Positions 54,399-62,926 of a DNA stretch of 64,000 nt are shown piece after piece. Each line of letters begins with the position of its first letter. The stretch's first letter is position 1. The DNA is from Ga0074130 sp035492055 (GTDB taxonomy: Bacteria; Pseudomonadota; Gammaproteobacteria; Burkholderiales; Rhodocyclaceae), in the NCBI GenBank assembly GCA_035492055.1, contig DATJJR010000011.1, positions 26,839 to 90,838 of the forward strand, given 5' to 3'. Under the pieces are notes generated by a model, which worked only from the letters and a program-made list of their open reading frames with translations, was not told where the DNA came from and did not search any database. Made by a program: the position numbers and the translations under genes.

Positions 54399-56030
54399 TT
54401 ACTCAATCCCTTGGCTAGCCAGGTATTCCTCGTACGTCCCGCGGTAATCCACGATCTGGCCCCCGGCCTTCACTTCAATAATGCGTGTCGCCAGCGACGA
54501 GACGAACTCGCGGTCGTGTGACACGAAAACCAGTGTGCCGGGGAAAGCCGCCAGACCGGTGTTGAGCGATTCGATGGATTCCATGTCCAAGTGATTGGTC
54601 GGTTCGTCCATCAGCAACACATTGCGGCGCAACAACATGAGCTTTCCAAACAGCATGCGGCCTTGCTCGCCGCCGGAAATCACCTTGACCGATTTCTTGA
54701 CGTCGTCGCCCGAGAAAAGCAGACGGCCGAGCGTGCCGCGAATCAAGGTTTCCACGTCGCCGCCTTCATAGCCGCCTTCGCGTACCCATTGCACGATCCA
54801 CTCGGAAAGCGATTCGCCATCCACGAAATCGGCCGCATGATCCTGCGCAAAATAGCCCGGCTTGGCTTTTTCAGCCCATTTGATCAAACCATGCGCAGGC
54901 GCCAAACCACCCAGCGCCTCGCCCGCGAGCAAGCGCAATAGTGTCGTCTTGCCGACACCGTTTTCACCAATGATGGCCACCTTGTCGCCGGCATCCAGCG
55001 TAAAGCTGATGCCCTTGTACAGGAGCTCGGCATCAGGATAGGCGAAGCTGATGTTGTCGACCTCAACCGCCTGACGGTGCAGCTTGTCCTTCTCGTCGTA
55101 ATCGAAACGAATCCACGGATACTGACGCGACGAGGGCTTGAACTCCTCAATCTTGATCTTTTCGATCTGTTTGGCACGCGACGTCGCCTGGCGTGCCTTC
55201 GACTTGTTGGCCGAGAACCGGCGCACGAATTCCTGCAACTCGGCGACGCGTTCTTTCGCCTTGGCGTTGGCCGAAACCTGACGTTCGCGCGCTTGCGTCG
55301 ATGCTTCCATGTAATCGTCGTAAGTGCCAGGCCAAACCTGGATACGGCCGTAATCAAGGTCGGCCATGTGCGTGCAGACCTGATTCAGGAAGTGGCGGTC
55401 GTGGGAGATGATGATCATCGTCGACTCGCGTTCGTTGATGATGTTCTCCAGCCAGCGGATCGTGTTGATGTCGAGGTTGTTGGTCGGTTCGTCGAGCAAC
55501 AGGATCTCGGGATTGGCAAACAGGGCTTGCGCCAGCAACACGCGCAACTTCCAGCCCGGCGCCACTTCGCTCATCGGGCCAGTGTGCTGCTCCGTCGGAA
55601 TGCCGACGCCCAGCAGTAACTCGCCCGCACGCGATTCGGCGGTATAGCCATCATATTCGGCGAACTGGCCCTCCAGTTCGGCGGCCTTCATGTAGTCGTC
55701 TTCGCTCGCTTCCGGATTGGCGTAGATCGCGTCCTTTTCCTGCATCACGGCCCACATTTCGGCGTGCCCCTGCATGACCACATCAATGACGCGTTGATCC
55801 TCGTAACCGAACTGATCCTGCTTCAGGAAAGCCATGCGTTCGTGATTGTCGAGCGCGACATTGCCCGCAGAGGGCTCCAGCGCACCGGCCAGGATTTTCA
55901 TGAAAGTGGACTTGCCTGCGCCGTTGGCGCCGATCAGGCCGTAGCGATTACCGTCGCCAAACTTGATGGAGACATTTTCGAACAGGGGCTTGGCCCCGAA
56001 TTGCATGGTGATGTTGGAAGCGACGAGCAC
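54399..56030 (-). CDS. ABC-F protein, YbiT-like
   Basis: 543 residues from a GTG at 56030; the start VLVASNITMQFGAKPLFENVSI matches the start of E. coli YbiT (530 aa), read here as VLVASNITMQFG. Walker A boxes IGANGAGKSTFMKIL and IGENGVGKTTLLRLL, signatures SEVAPGWKLRVLLAQ and ISGGEQGRMLFG, Walker B ILLLDEPTNNLD and VLLMDEPTNHLD. No SD before the GTG. Related to ribosome-acting translation factors. Confidence 0.9.
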   Translation of the reverse strand: MLVASNITMQFGAKPLFENVSIKFGDGNRYGLIGANGAGKSTFMKILAGALEPSAGNVALDNHERMAFLKQDQFGYEDQRVIDVVMQGHAEMWAVMQEKDAIYANPEASEDDYMKAAELEGQFAEYDGYTAESRAGELLLGVGIPTEQHTGPMSEVAPGWKLRVLLAQALFANPEILLLDEPTNNLDINTIRWLENIINERESTMIIISHDRHFLNQVCTHMADLDYGRIQVWPGTYDDYMEASTQARERQVSANAKAKERVAELQEFVRRFSANKSKARQATSRAKQIEKIKIEEFKPSSRQYPWIRFDYDEKDKLHRQAVEVDNISFAYPDAELLYKGISFTLDAGDKVAIIGENGVGKTTLLRLLAGEALGGLAPAHGLIKWAEKAKPGYFAQDHAADFVDGESLSEWIVQWVREGGYEGGDVETLIRGTLGRLLFSGDDVKKSVKVISGGEQGRMLFGKLMLLRRNVLLMDEPTNHLDMESIESLNTGLAAFPGTLVFVSHDREFVSSLATRIIEVKAGGQIVDYRGTYEEYLASQGIE

Positions 56031-56089
56031 GAGGAGTATCCGTGAAACGGCAGCAGCCACCTGCAATACAACAGGCGGCGCGTCAGGGG

Positions 56090-56120
56090 TGAATGAAGGG
56101 GCGGATTTTACCTTCATTCA
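56090..56120. promoter_or_regulatory. 10-bp inverted repeat in the ybiT-like/siaD spacer (candidate operator)
   Basis: TGAATGAAGG (56090-56099) and CCTTCATTCA (56111-56120), 11-base loop. It lies 60 bases upstream of the YbiT-like start and about 124 upstream of the diguanylate cyclase start, within a 213-base divergent spacer. No T-run. Its position suits an operator for one or both genes; this is inference. Confidence 0.5.
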
Positions 56121-56243
56121 ATGACTTGCGGCCCGGCGCCCGGCGAATTCCGCAGATATGGCACTCGTCACACCGCCGTAATATCGGGCCGCGAAAATGG
56201 CTCCCCCAACCTCGTCCCCTCTGTGCGGCGAGTGCAAAAGATC

Positions 56244-56960
56244 ATGAACGATATCGCCACAAGCCTGTTTTCGAACGAAGAAAACCTTGCAGACGCAAGC
56301 CGCGCCTTTTTGGCGGCGTGCGCGCTCACGCCCGAAGCAAACGATGCATTCGCGCAATTACTGGCCGGCTATGAAAGGCTGCTGCGCGAAACCAAGCAGC
56401 TCGTCAAACTTTCCGACCGCAAAGAGAACGAGCTCACACTTCTCAACCGCAAGCTCAAGCAGCTAACGCAGTCGCTCGCCTATCAGGCCGAGCACGATGC
56501 AATGACAGGTTGTCTCAACAAATCGGCCATGACAGCACGGGTCAACAGCCGCATGCAAAGCGCCTCGGTTTGTCTGATCCTGCTCGATCTGGATCATTTC
56601 AAGCGCATCAACGATGTCCACGGTCACCCGGCCGGCGACGCCGTACTGCGCGGCGTTGCCGATCTGTTCCATGAGCGTGCCGGCGACAACGACTGGGTCG
56701 GCCGCATGGGCGGCGAAGAGTTCTCAATCATGCTGCCGCAATGCGATCTCCAGAAGGGCTTCGCCTTTGCCGATGCCTTGCGCCATGTCGTCGCCGAAAC
56801 CGATTTGCAAGGCAGCGACCAGCCGCTGCGCATCACGCTCTCGGCCGGCATCGCCGTCAGCAAGGCGAACGAAAGCTTCGACGATCTCTACCGGCGCGCC
56901 GACGTCGCGCTGTACTCGGCCAAACGCGGCGGACGCAATCGCGTCGTCGCCCACGAATGA
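56244..56960 (+). CDS. siaD: Diguanylate cyclase, SiaD-like
   Basis: 238 residues, cytosolic. An N-terminal helical part and a coiled coil (KENELTLLNRKLKQLTQ) precede one GGDEF domain with LDLDHFKRINDVHGH and the active-site GGEEF. The inhibitory RxxD site 5 residues before GGEEF is replaced by GDND, so classical product inhibition may be lost. ATG at 56244. It leads a four-gene unit with PP2C, SiaB and SiaC, and in P. aeruginosa SiaC directly activates SiaD. Confidence 0.85.
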   Translation: MNDIATSLFSNEENLADASRAFLAACALTPEANDAFAQLLAGYERLLRETKQLVKLSDRKENELTLLNRKLKQLTQSLAYQAEHDAMTGCLNKSAMTARVNSRMQSASVCLILLDLDHFKRINDVHGHPAGDAVLRGVADLFHERAGDNDWVGRMGGEEFSIMLPQCDLQKGFAFADALRHVVAETDLQGSDQPLRITLSAGIAVSKANESFDDLYRRADVALYSAKRGGRNRVVAHE

Positions 56961-56981
56961 TCCATCGCAGGGACAATCATC

Positions 56982-58238
56982 ATGAGCAATGAAGACAATC
57001 TCGCCGCAGCAATAGCAACACATGCCGCACCGCACGTTCTGATCACGCGCACGGAAGGTCTGCTGATCGATGCACAGGCGGTCACGCCGGCAAGCACGAA
57101 CGAAGATGTTTTTCGCCTGTTCGAGGAAAATCCCGCATTGGTCGGCTTACCCGTGATCGAGCAAAACCGCCCGATCGGTCTGATCAACCGCAATATCTTC
57201 ATGCAAAGTTTTGCGCGGCCGTTTCATCGCGAAATCTATCTGCAGAAAAGCTGTATTGCCTTCATGGACAAGGAGCCGCTGATCGTCGAACAGCGTGACT
57301 CGATCCAGGACCTGTCGTTCAAGGTGATTGCCGGTGGCGACAAGGCACTGGCCGATGGCTTCATCATCACCGACGACGGCGATTACGCTGGTGTCGGGCG
57401 CGCGTCCGACATGTTGAAGGCTGTCGCCGATCTGCAGGCGGAAAAGAACCGCCTCGTCATGGAATCGATTGACTACGCCAGCGTGATCCAGCAATCACTG
57501 AGCCGTGCATCGCGCGAAAGCCTGCGCCGCACGCTGGCCGACCATTTCCTGATTTGGGAACCGCGCGATGTTGTCAGCGGCGATTTCTACTATTTCCACG
57601 CCTACGAAGACGGCTTCCTCGCCATTCTCTTCGATTGCACCGGTCACGGCGTGCCGGGCGCCTTCATGACGCTGATCATGTCGGCCTTCCTGCAAAGCGC
57701 ATTGAATGAAGAAGGGCCGCGCGACCCGGGTCGCCTGATCGCCGCGATTAATCGCCGTGTCAAGCAAGCCATGGGACAGATCGATCACAGTCATGGCGAA
57801 CCGGATGCCGAACCGGTCTCGGACGACGGCATGGACGCGGCCTTCTGCTGGGTCGACACGCAGAACCGCAAGCTTCGCTACGCCGGGGCACACATGCCGC
57901 TGTTCCTGTTGCGGCCGGGCGAAACGGAAATCACAACTGTCGATGGTGACCGTGCCGGTGTCGGTTATGCAACCACACCGATGGAGCAGCAATGGACAAC
58001 GCATGAAATCGATCTGCCGCAAGGCACGGCCGTCTATCTGTTCAGCGATGGCTGCACCGACCAACTCGGCGGCGGCAAGGGTATTGCCTTCGGTAAGCGC
58101 CGCATTCGCGAGAACCTCATGAGCAACATGCATCGCCCCATGCCGGAGCAACGCGTCGCACTGTTGTCAGCTTTCGGCGCATGGCAGGGCGAGCATGTCC
58201 GCAAGGATGACGTCGCCGCGCTCGGCTTCCGCATCTGA
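56982..58238 (+). CDS. siaA: PP2C-type (SpoIIE) phosphatase with CBS-like N-terminus, SiaA analogue
   Basis: 418 residues. The C-terminal SpoIIE phosphatase shows the metal-site blocks RDVVSGDFYYF, LFDCTGHGVPGAFMTLIMSA, YLFSDGCTDQLGG and KDDVAALGF. The N-terminal half (residues about 15-150) looks like a pair of CBS motifs (VFRLFEENPALVGLPVIEQNRPIGLINR in pieces), joined by a coiled-coil AEKNRLVMESIDYASVIQQSL. Classical SiaA of Pseudomonas is a membrane protein with an extracellular sensor and HAMP; this one is soluble. AGGGA before ATG. In the Pseudomonas pathway SiaA dephosphorylates SiaC. Confidence 0.82.
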   Translation: MSNEDNLAAAIATHAAPHVLITRTEGLLIDAQAVTPASTNEDVFRLFEENPALVGLPVIEQNRPIGLINRNIFMQSFARPFHREIYLQKSCIAFMDKEPLIVEQRDSIQDLSFKVIAGGDKALADGFIITDDGDYAGVGRASDMLKAVADLQAEKNRLVMESIDYASVIQQSLSRASRESLRRTLADHFLIWEPRDVVSGDFYYFHAYEDGFLAILFDCTGHGVPGAFMTLIMSAFLQSALNEEGPRDPGRLIAAINRRVKQAMGQIDHSHGEPDAEPVSDDGMDAAFCWVDTQNRKLRYAGAHMPLFLLRPGETEITTVDGDRAGVGYATTPMEQQWTTHEIDLPQGTAVYLFSDGCTDQLGGGKGIAFGKRRIRENLMSNMHRPMPEQRVALLSAFGAWQGEHVRKDDVAALGFRI

Positions 58239-58273
58239 CCAGAACCGTTTGAAGAAGAAACAAGGAACCCCTC

Positions 58274-58822
58274 ATGAATTTGACCAATTTCTCCGACTTC
58301 TGCACCCAGGCCGTCCAGGACGGCATGCTGTTTTTCTATACCGGTGAGTTCTCCAAGAACGTCATCGGCGCCATGAGCGACGCACTGCGCTCGCGCCTTG
58401 AAGGCACAAGTCTCAGCGCACCGATGCGACGCAAGGTGTTTTCGACCTTCGTCGAGATGTCGCAGAACGTCCTGCATTACGCCGATCCGGAATCGGACGG
58501 CACCAAGGTCGGCGCACTCGCGGTCGGCCGCAACGGCGACAAGTATTTCGTCATGAGCGGTAATCCCGTGCGTGTCGAATACGTCGATCGCATCAAGGAC
58601 AAGGTCGAGCCGCTGCGCACCATGACGCTCGATGAAATCAAGGCTGCCTATCGCGAGCAGCTGCGCAACGACGAGCACGAACAGACCGACACGCAAAGCC
58701 GCGGTGCCGGCCTCGGCTTCCTCACCGTCGCACGCGATGCAAGCGAACCCATCGAATACCAGATCGTCTACCGCTCGGCCCATCAGGAATATGCAGAGTT
58801 CTATCTGCGCGCCGCGATCTGA
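58274..58822 (+). CDS. siaB: SiaB-family protein kinase
   Basis: 182 residues, HATPase-like fold. EMSQNVLHYADPESDG is the N-box-like helix and RGAGLGFLTVARDA the G-box-like loop. In P. aeruginosa SiaB phosphorylates SiaC and so keeps diguanylate cyclase off. AAGGAA before ATG; 35 bases after the phosphatase gene. Confidence 0.85.
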   Translation: MNLTNFSDFCTQAVQDGMLFFYTGEFSKNVIGAMSDALRSRLEGTSLSAPMRRKVFSTFVEMSQNVLHYADPESDGTKVGALAVGRNGDKYFVMSGNPVRVEYVDRIKDKVEPLRTMTLDEIKAAYREQLRNDEHEQTDTQSRGAGLGFLTVARDASEPIEYQIVYRSAHQEYAEFYLRAAI

Positions 58823-58850
58823 TTACCCGGAACTCAAAGGAGAGAACACC

Positions 58851-59240
58851 ATGCAAGACCTGATCATTCCAGCCACGGCTGAAACACCGGCCATCCATTT
58901 TTCTGCGGGCAGCCGCACCCTCCGCATCCAGGGCGAGTCGTATCCGGAAAATGCGATGACCTTCTACGCACCGATTCGCAACTGGCTGCAAAGCTACCTG
59001 CTGCAAGATGGCGACGATCTGATCGAAGTGCATTTTTCGCTCAAGTATTTCAACAGCTCGAGCACCAAGCTGTTGCGCTCGCTGATTGCGCTGCTCGACG
59101 ACGCCGCGCGCGCCGGCAAGCACATCGCAACCTACTGGTATCACGATCCGGAAGACGACATGATGCTCGAGTTCGGACAGGATCTGCACGACGAGTTCGG
59201 CGCATTGCATGTGCAAGTCACACCGATGGAAATGGCCTGA
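58851..59240 (+). CDS. siaC: SiaC-family c-di-GMP regulator (DUF1987)
   Basis: 129 residues from the ATG at 58851 (AAAGGAGAG upstream). STAS-like fold; the phosphorylation region KYFNSSSTKLLRSLI has Thr72 in the position of the SiaC phospho-Thr (T68 in P. aeruginosa). It closes the operon and converges with the histidine-kinase gene 14 bases away. Confidence 0.87.
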   Translation: MQDLIIPATAETPAIHFSAGSRTLRIQGESYPENAMTFYAPIRNWLQSYLLQDGDDLIEVHFSLKYFNSSSTKLLRSLIALLDDAARAGKHIATYWYHDPEDDMMLEFGQDLHDEFGALHVQVTPMEMA

Positions 59241-59253
59241 CCTCAGTCAGGAT

Positions 59254-61263
59254 TCAGATCGCAGGCAACCAGACAGTAAAGTTGGCACCGTCGCCGGGCA
59301 TGCTGGTGACGGTGATTCTGCCGCCATAGCGGGCCACCAGCGTATAGCTGATCGACAGGCCGAGGCCTGTGCCCGTACCCGCGCGCGTGGTAAAGAAGGC
59401 GTCGAACACGCGCGGCAGATTGTCGGGCGCAATGCCGGTACCCGTATCACGTACGCAAATCGCCGCCCCAGCAATGCCGTCGACGTTCAAGTCAAGGCAT
59501 GCCAGCGTCAAGGTTCCGCCGCCACTCATTGCGTGGATGGCATTGTTGACGAGATTGATCAGTACCTGTTGAAGTTCGTTCCGATTCACATCGACCATGC
59601 GCGTCGCCGTATTTTCCCGAACGATCTGAATATCGGATTTCTTCAACAACGGTGCCAGCAGCACCAACGTGTCGGCAACGACGCTTTCCATCGAGAGTGT
59701 TTCGATATAGCCGGCATACTCGGTCGGGCTGGCGAATTGCAGCAACTTCGTCACCATTTGATTGATGCGCTGGATCTGCTGATCCATGAGTCTCAATTCC
59801 GCTTCGACCGGCGTGGTCGCTGCACCCAAGGCGTCGCGCAGCAAATCGAGATTGCCTTGCAGCACAGCGACCGGATTGTTGATTTCATGCGCAACGCCGG
59901 CAGTAATTTCGCCAATGGCCGCCAGTTTCTCGGCCAGAGCCAATTGACGCTGCGTATCACGCAACAAGGCATTGGCGGCTTCAAGTTCTGCCGTGCGCGC
60001 GGCCACCTTGCGGTCGAGTGCATTGCCCCAGGCCGTCAGTTCTTCGTTCTGTCGCTGCACCGTATCGAGCAATTGATCCAGATGCCCCGCCAAACGCCCG
60101 AGCTCATTTGTTTCTCCATCGGCACGACTGCGTGCCGCCAGATCACCGCTCTCGACTGCACTGATGGTGCGGTTCATGTCCTGAATCGGCCGGTAAATCG
60201 AACGCGTCAGGCGCAGTGACAGCCAGACGCCGACACCGCAAATCACTGCAAACAGCAGCACGACCAGGAGAATGGCCTTCCGTTCAGCCTCACGAAACGG
60301 CGCTTCCAGATAGCCGACGTAGAGCATGCCGACGGGCCTGCCGCTACTGTCGTGCACGGGCTCATACGCCGAGATGTACCAGTCGTGCACAACAAAAGCC
60401 CTGTCCAGCCACGTCTTGTTGCCATCCAGCACGTGATTGCGTACCACCGCCGAAGCACGTGTTCCGAGCGCGCGTTTCTCGCCGAACAGGCGCACGTTGG
60501 TGGCAATACGCACGTCGTCGATGAACAGCGTCGCTGTACCGTCACTGCCGGCGGGCAAAGAACCTTGGGGATAAACAATGCTGTTGATGGTGTCGACGAA
60601 ATCAAGATTCTGGTTCAGCAGCACACCCCCTTCGAGTACGCCGAGCAACTTGCCTTTTTCGTCGTACACGGGGCTGGCGGTGTGAATGACCATGCCGCGA
60701 TTTTCTTCCGTGCGTTGCGTCGGCTTGGCATTCGGCGTTGCGACCAGGTCAATGCGCGCGCGCGCTGCCAGCGCGGGATCAATCGCCACAAGCTGCGCTT
60801 GCGAGAACAAACCGATTGCGGTTTGCGACTTGCCATGCAGGGCCGATTGAACAACGGCAGAAACAGCGGGGCGATACCCCGGTGCCAGCTTTGTTGCCGC
60901 TGCAAGCGGACGACCATGGACGTCGATGAACTGAATGAAATCGATCCCGAGCGCATTGCGCTGCTCCGCCAGCAGCGCATTCAGACGATCCAGATGACGG
61001 CCTTCAACTGCCAGCAGTAGTGCATGTGAATCGCCCAGTGCCGAGACTTCCTCGCCTACGCGATCGACGACGCGGTTGAAATACTGGTGCGCAACGGCAA
61101 GGTCGCTGGTGACCTTGAAAGTGAGCAGATGATCAAAGTAACTGCCACCCCATGTGTAAAGCATGAGCAGAAGCGCCGGCAGCAAAACCATGAAAGGGAG
61201 CAGCGCCAGCCACAACAGACGGCGGCGAACCGTCATGTGTCCGTGCCGTTTCGACGCGCTCAC
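59254..61263 (-). CDS. Cache/HAMP sensor histidine kinase
   Basis: 669 residues from the GTG at 61263, which overlaps the response regulator stop by 4 bases; an ATG at 61281 is also possible. One N-terminal transmembrane segment, a periplasmic Cache-like sensor of about 300 residues (HGRPLAAATKLAPG, MVIHTASPVYDEKGKLLGVLEG), a second segment (LLVVLLFAVICGVGVWLSL), HAMP, then HisKA with His in GVAHEINNP, N-box LINLVNNAIHAM and G boxes DTGTGIAP and GTGLGLSI. It probably senses a small carboxylate or similar solute; adjacent to an OFA transporter. Confidence 0.88.
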   Translation of the reverse strand: MSASKRHGHMTVRRRLLWLALLPFMVLLPALLLMLYTWGGSYFDHLLTFKVTSDLAVAHQYFNRVVDRVGEEVSALGDSHALLLAVEGRHLDRLNALLAEQRNALGIDFIQFIDVHGRPLAAATKLAPGYRPAVSAVVQSALHGKSQTAIGLFSQAQLVAIDPALAARARIDLVATPNAKPTQRTEENRGMVIHTASPVYDEKGKLLGVLEGGVLLNQNLDFVDTINSIVYPQGSLPAGSDGTATLFIDDVRIATNVRLFGEKRALGTRASAVVRNHVLDGNKTWLDRAFVVHDWYISAYEPVHDSSGRPVGMLYVGYLEAPFREAERKAILLVVLLFAVICGVGVWLSLRLTRSIYRPIQDMNRTISAVESGDLAARSRADGETNELGRLAGHLDQLLDTVQRQNEELTAWGNALDRKVAARTAELEAANALLRDTQRQLALAEKLAAIGEITAGVAHEINNPVAVLQGNLDLLRDALGAATTPVEAELRLMDQQIQRINQMVTKLLQFASPTEYAGYIETLSMESVVADTLVLLAPLLKKSDIQIVRENTATRMVDVNRNELQQVLINLVNNAIHAMSGGGTLTLACLDLNVDGIAGAAICVRDTGTGIAPDNLPRVFDAFFTTRAGTGTGLGLSISYTLVARYGGRITVTSMPGDGANFTVWLPAI

Positions 61264-62657
61264 ACGCCCCATTCCGTACACTTGCGCTCCAGCGTCTTGC
61301 GCGACACACCAAGGCGGCGTGCGGCTTCGCTCTTGTTGCCATTAACTGATGTCAGCACTTTGAGGATGTGTTGTTTCTCAAGCGACTCCAACGTCAATTC
61401 ACTTGGCGGCGAATCGGTCACCGTACTCGTGGCGAAATACACGAAAGGGAAATTGCCGAGAATCAGCCAACGCTCCATCACATTGCGCAATTCTCGTACA
61501 TTGCCCGGCCATGGATGCTGACGCAGTGTAGTCAACTCCTCTTCGCCCGGCGTCGGCGCAAGCACGCCGAGTTGCGTCGACAATTGACGCAGAAAGTGGC
61601 GTACCAGCGCAGGAATATCGTCGGCACGCTCGCGCAGGGCAGGCATATTGAGCTGCACAACGTTGAGGCGATAGTAAAGATCCTGACGGAAAGTCCCGGC
61701 CTGTACTGCAGCTTGCAGATCACGGTTGGTCGCAGCGACGATGCGGACGTCGACGGGAATTTCCCGCTCGGCGCCGACCGGACGAATCTTGCGATCCTCC
61801 AGTACACGAAGGAGCTTGGCCTGCAGCGCCAGCGGCAGCTCGCCGATTTCATCGAGAAACAGCGTGCCGCCCTGCGCGTAAAAGAACAACCCTTCGCGCG
61901 AAGACGCTGCACCGGTGAAAGCGCCTTTGAGATGGCCGAACAATTCACTCTCGATAATTTCCGGCGCAATCGCCCCACAGTTGAGCGGGACAAAAGGGCT
62001 GGCGGCACGGCCGCTCATTTGATGCAGCGCGCGTGCCGCAACCTCCTTGCCTGTGCCGGATTCGCCGGTGATCAGCACCGTTGTCGGCAAGACAGCCAAG
62101 CGATGCAGTGCGGCACGGATCGGCTGTAGCGCCGGTGAATCGCCGATCAAGCCATCGACACCCGACTGTTCACCGCTGCGACGCACATCCAGCTCGCGAC
62201 GCAATACGAAATTTTCGCGGCGCAAGCGCACACGGTCGAAGCAACGCCCGATGGCGTTCAATATCTGGTTGATGCGAAATGGCTTTTGCAGGAAATCCGC
62301 AGCGCCCGCCTGCAAGGCACGGATCGCGGTTTCCAGGTCGGCAAACGCGGTGATGACGATCACTTCGTTGTGCAAACCAGCCTCGCGGATTTCATGCAAC
62401 CACTCCACGCCCTTTTTGCCCGGCATCGAGTTGTCGAGAATGATGAGGTCGAAAGGACGTTCCGACAGCAAGCGCCCGGCTTCATCCACCGACGCTGCAG
62501 TCTCAACCAGACCGCAGCGACTCTGCAGCGAGCGCTGCAAAAAACTGCGCATGCCCGGCTCGTCATCGACGATCAGGATCGAGCTTTCCTGCCAGCCGCC
62601 GAAAGCATCGGATGCAACATCAGGCGTCGTACCAACAGGAAGTTCAGACTGTGTCAT
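61260..62657 (-). CDS. NtrC-type sigma-54-dependent response regulator
   Basis: 465 residues from the ATG at 62657. Receiver domain: phospho-Asp in LIILDNSMPGKKG, then switch Thr in VIVITAFAD and Lys in LQKPFR. AAA domain: Walker A GESGTGKEVAARALH, the sigma-54 contact loop GAFTGA, Walker B GGTLFLDEIGELP. C-terminal Fis-type HTH ARRLGVSRKTLERKCTEWG. First gene of the two-component operon. The flanking OFA transporter is a likely target, but its promoter lies outside the window. Confidence 0.92.
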   Translation of the reverse strand: MTQSELPVGTTPDVASDAFGGWQESSILIVDDEPGMRSFLQRSLQSRCGLVETAASVDEAGRLLSERPFDLIILDNSMPGKKGVEWLHEIREAGLHNEVIVITAFADLETAIRALQAGAADFLQKPFRINQILNAIGRCFDRVRLRRENFVLRRELDVRRSGEQSGVDGLIGDSPALQPIRAALHRLAVLPTTVLITGESGTGKEVAARALHQMSGRAASPFVPLNCGAIAPEIIESELFGHLKGAFTGAASSREGLFFYAQGGTLFLDEIGELPLALQAKLLRVLEDRKIRPVGAEREIPVDVRIVAATNRDLQAAVQAGTFRQDLYYRLNVVQLNMPALRERADDIPALVRHFLRQLSTQLGVLAPTPGEEELTTLRQHPWPGNVRELRNVMERWLILGNFPFVYFATSTVTDSPPSELTLESLEKQHILKVLTSVNGNKSEAARRLGVSRKTLERKCTEWGV

Positions 62658-62718
62658 GGTCAAAATTCAAGAACGGTCTGGCATTCTTTCTGTCCATGTG
62701 CATTTTGTCCAGCGTGAA

Positions 62719-62757
62719 AGAAAAAACGCGAGAACGACCGTCTGGCCGTCCTCGCGT
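62719..62757 (-). terminator. Rho-independent terminator after the MFS small-subunit gene
   Basis: Read on the minus strand: CGCGAGGACGG then CCAGACGG loop and TCGTTCTCGCG, the stem closed with two G-U pairs, followed by TTTTTT. Forward positions 62727-62756 plus the T-run on the minus strand. It separates the transporter transcript from the response-regulator operon. Confidence 0.82.
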
Positions 62758-62785
62758 AAAAGCAAGGAAAGATGCTACGAACAAC

Positions 62786-62911
62786 TCAGTGGAACAAATC
62801 CATCGCCTTCTGCAGCGTGGACCAAACACCCCATGCCAGCGGAATGCCGACATAGAGCCAAAACACCGCAACAAGCAACGGATTGTGTGAAACGTGGGTA
62901 TGCGTACTCAT
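62786..62911 (-). CDS. MFS transporter small subunit, 41-residue single-helix protein
   Basis: Too short for usual ORF filters. On the minus strand an ATG at 62911 opens 41 codons with a TGA at 62786-62788. The protein starts MSTHTHVSHNPLLVAVFWLY, then VGIPLAWGVWSTLQKAMDL and FH: His-rich N-terminus, one hydrophobic helix, short amphipathic end. Such proteins are annotated as the small subunit of MFS transporters and occur next to OFA-family genes. It lies 15 bases after the OFA gene with GGGAGAA in between, so it is co-transcribed. A terminator follows. Confidence 0.85.
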   Translation of the reverse strand: MSTHTHVSHNPLLVAVFWLYVGIPLAWGVWSTLQKAMDLFH

Positions 62912-62926
62912 GATATTTCTCCCTTT

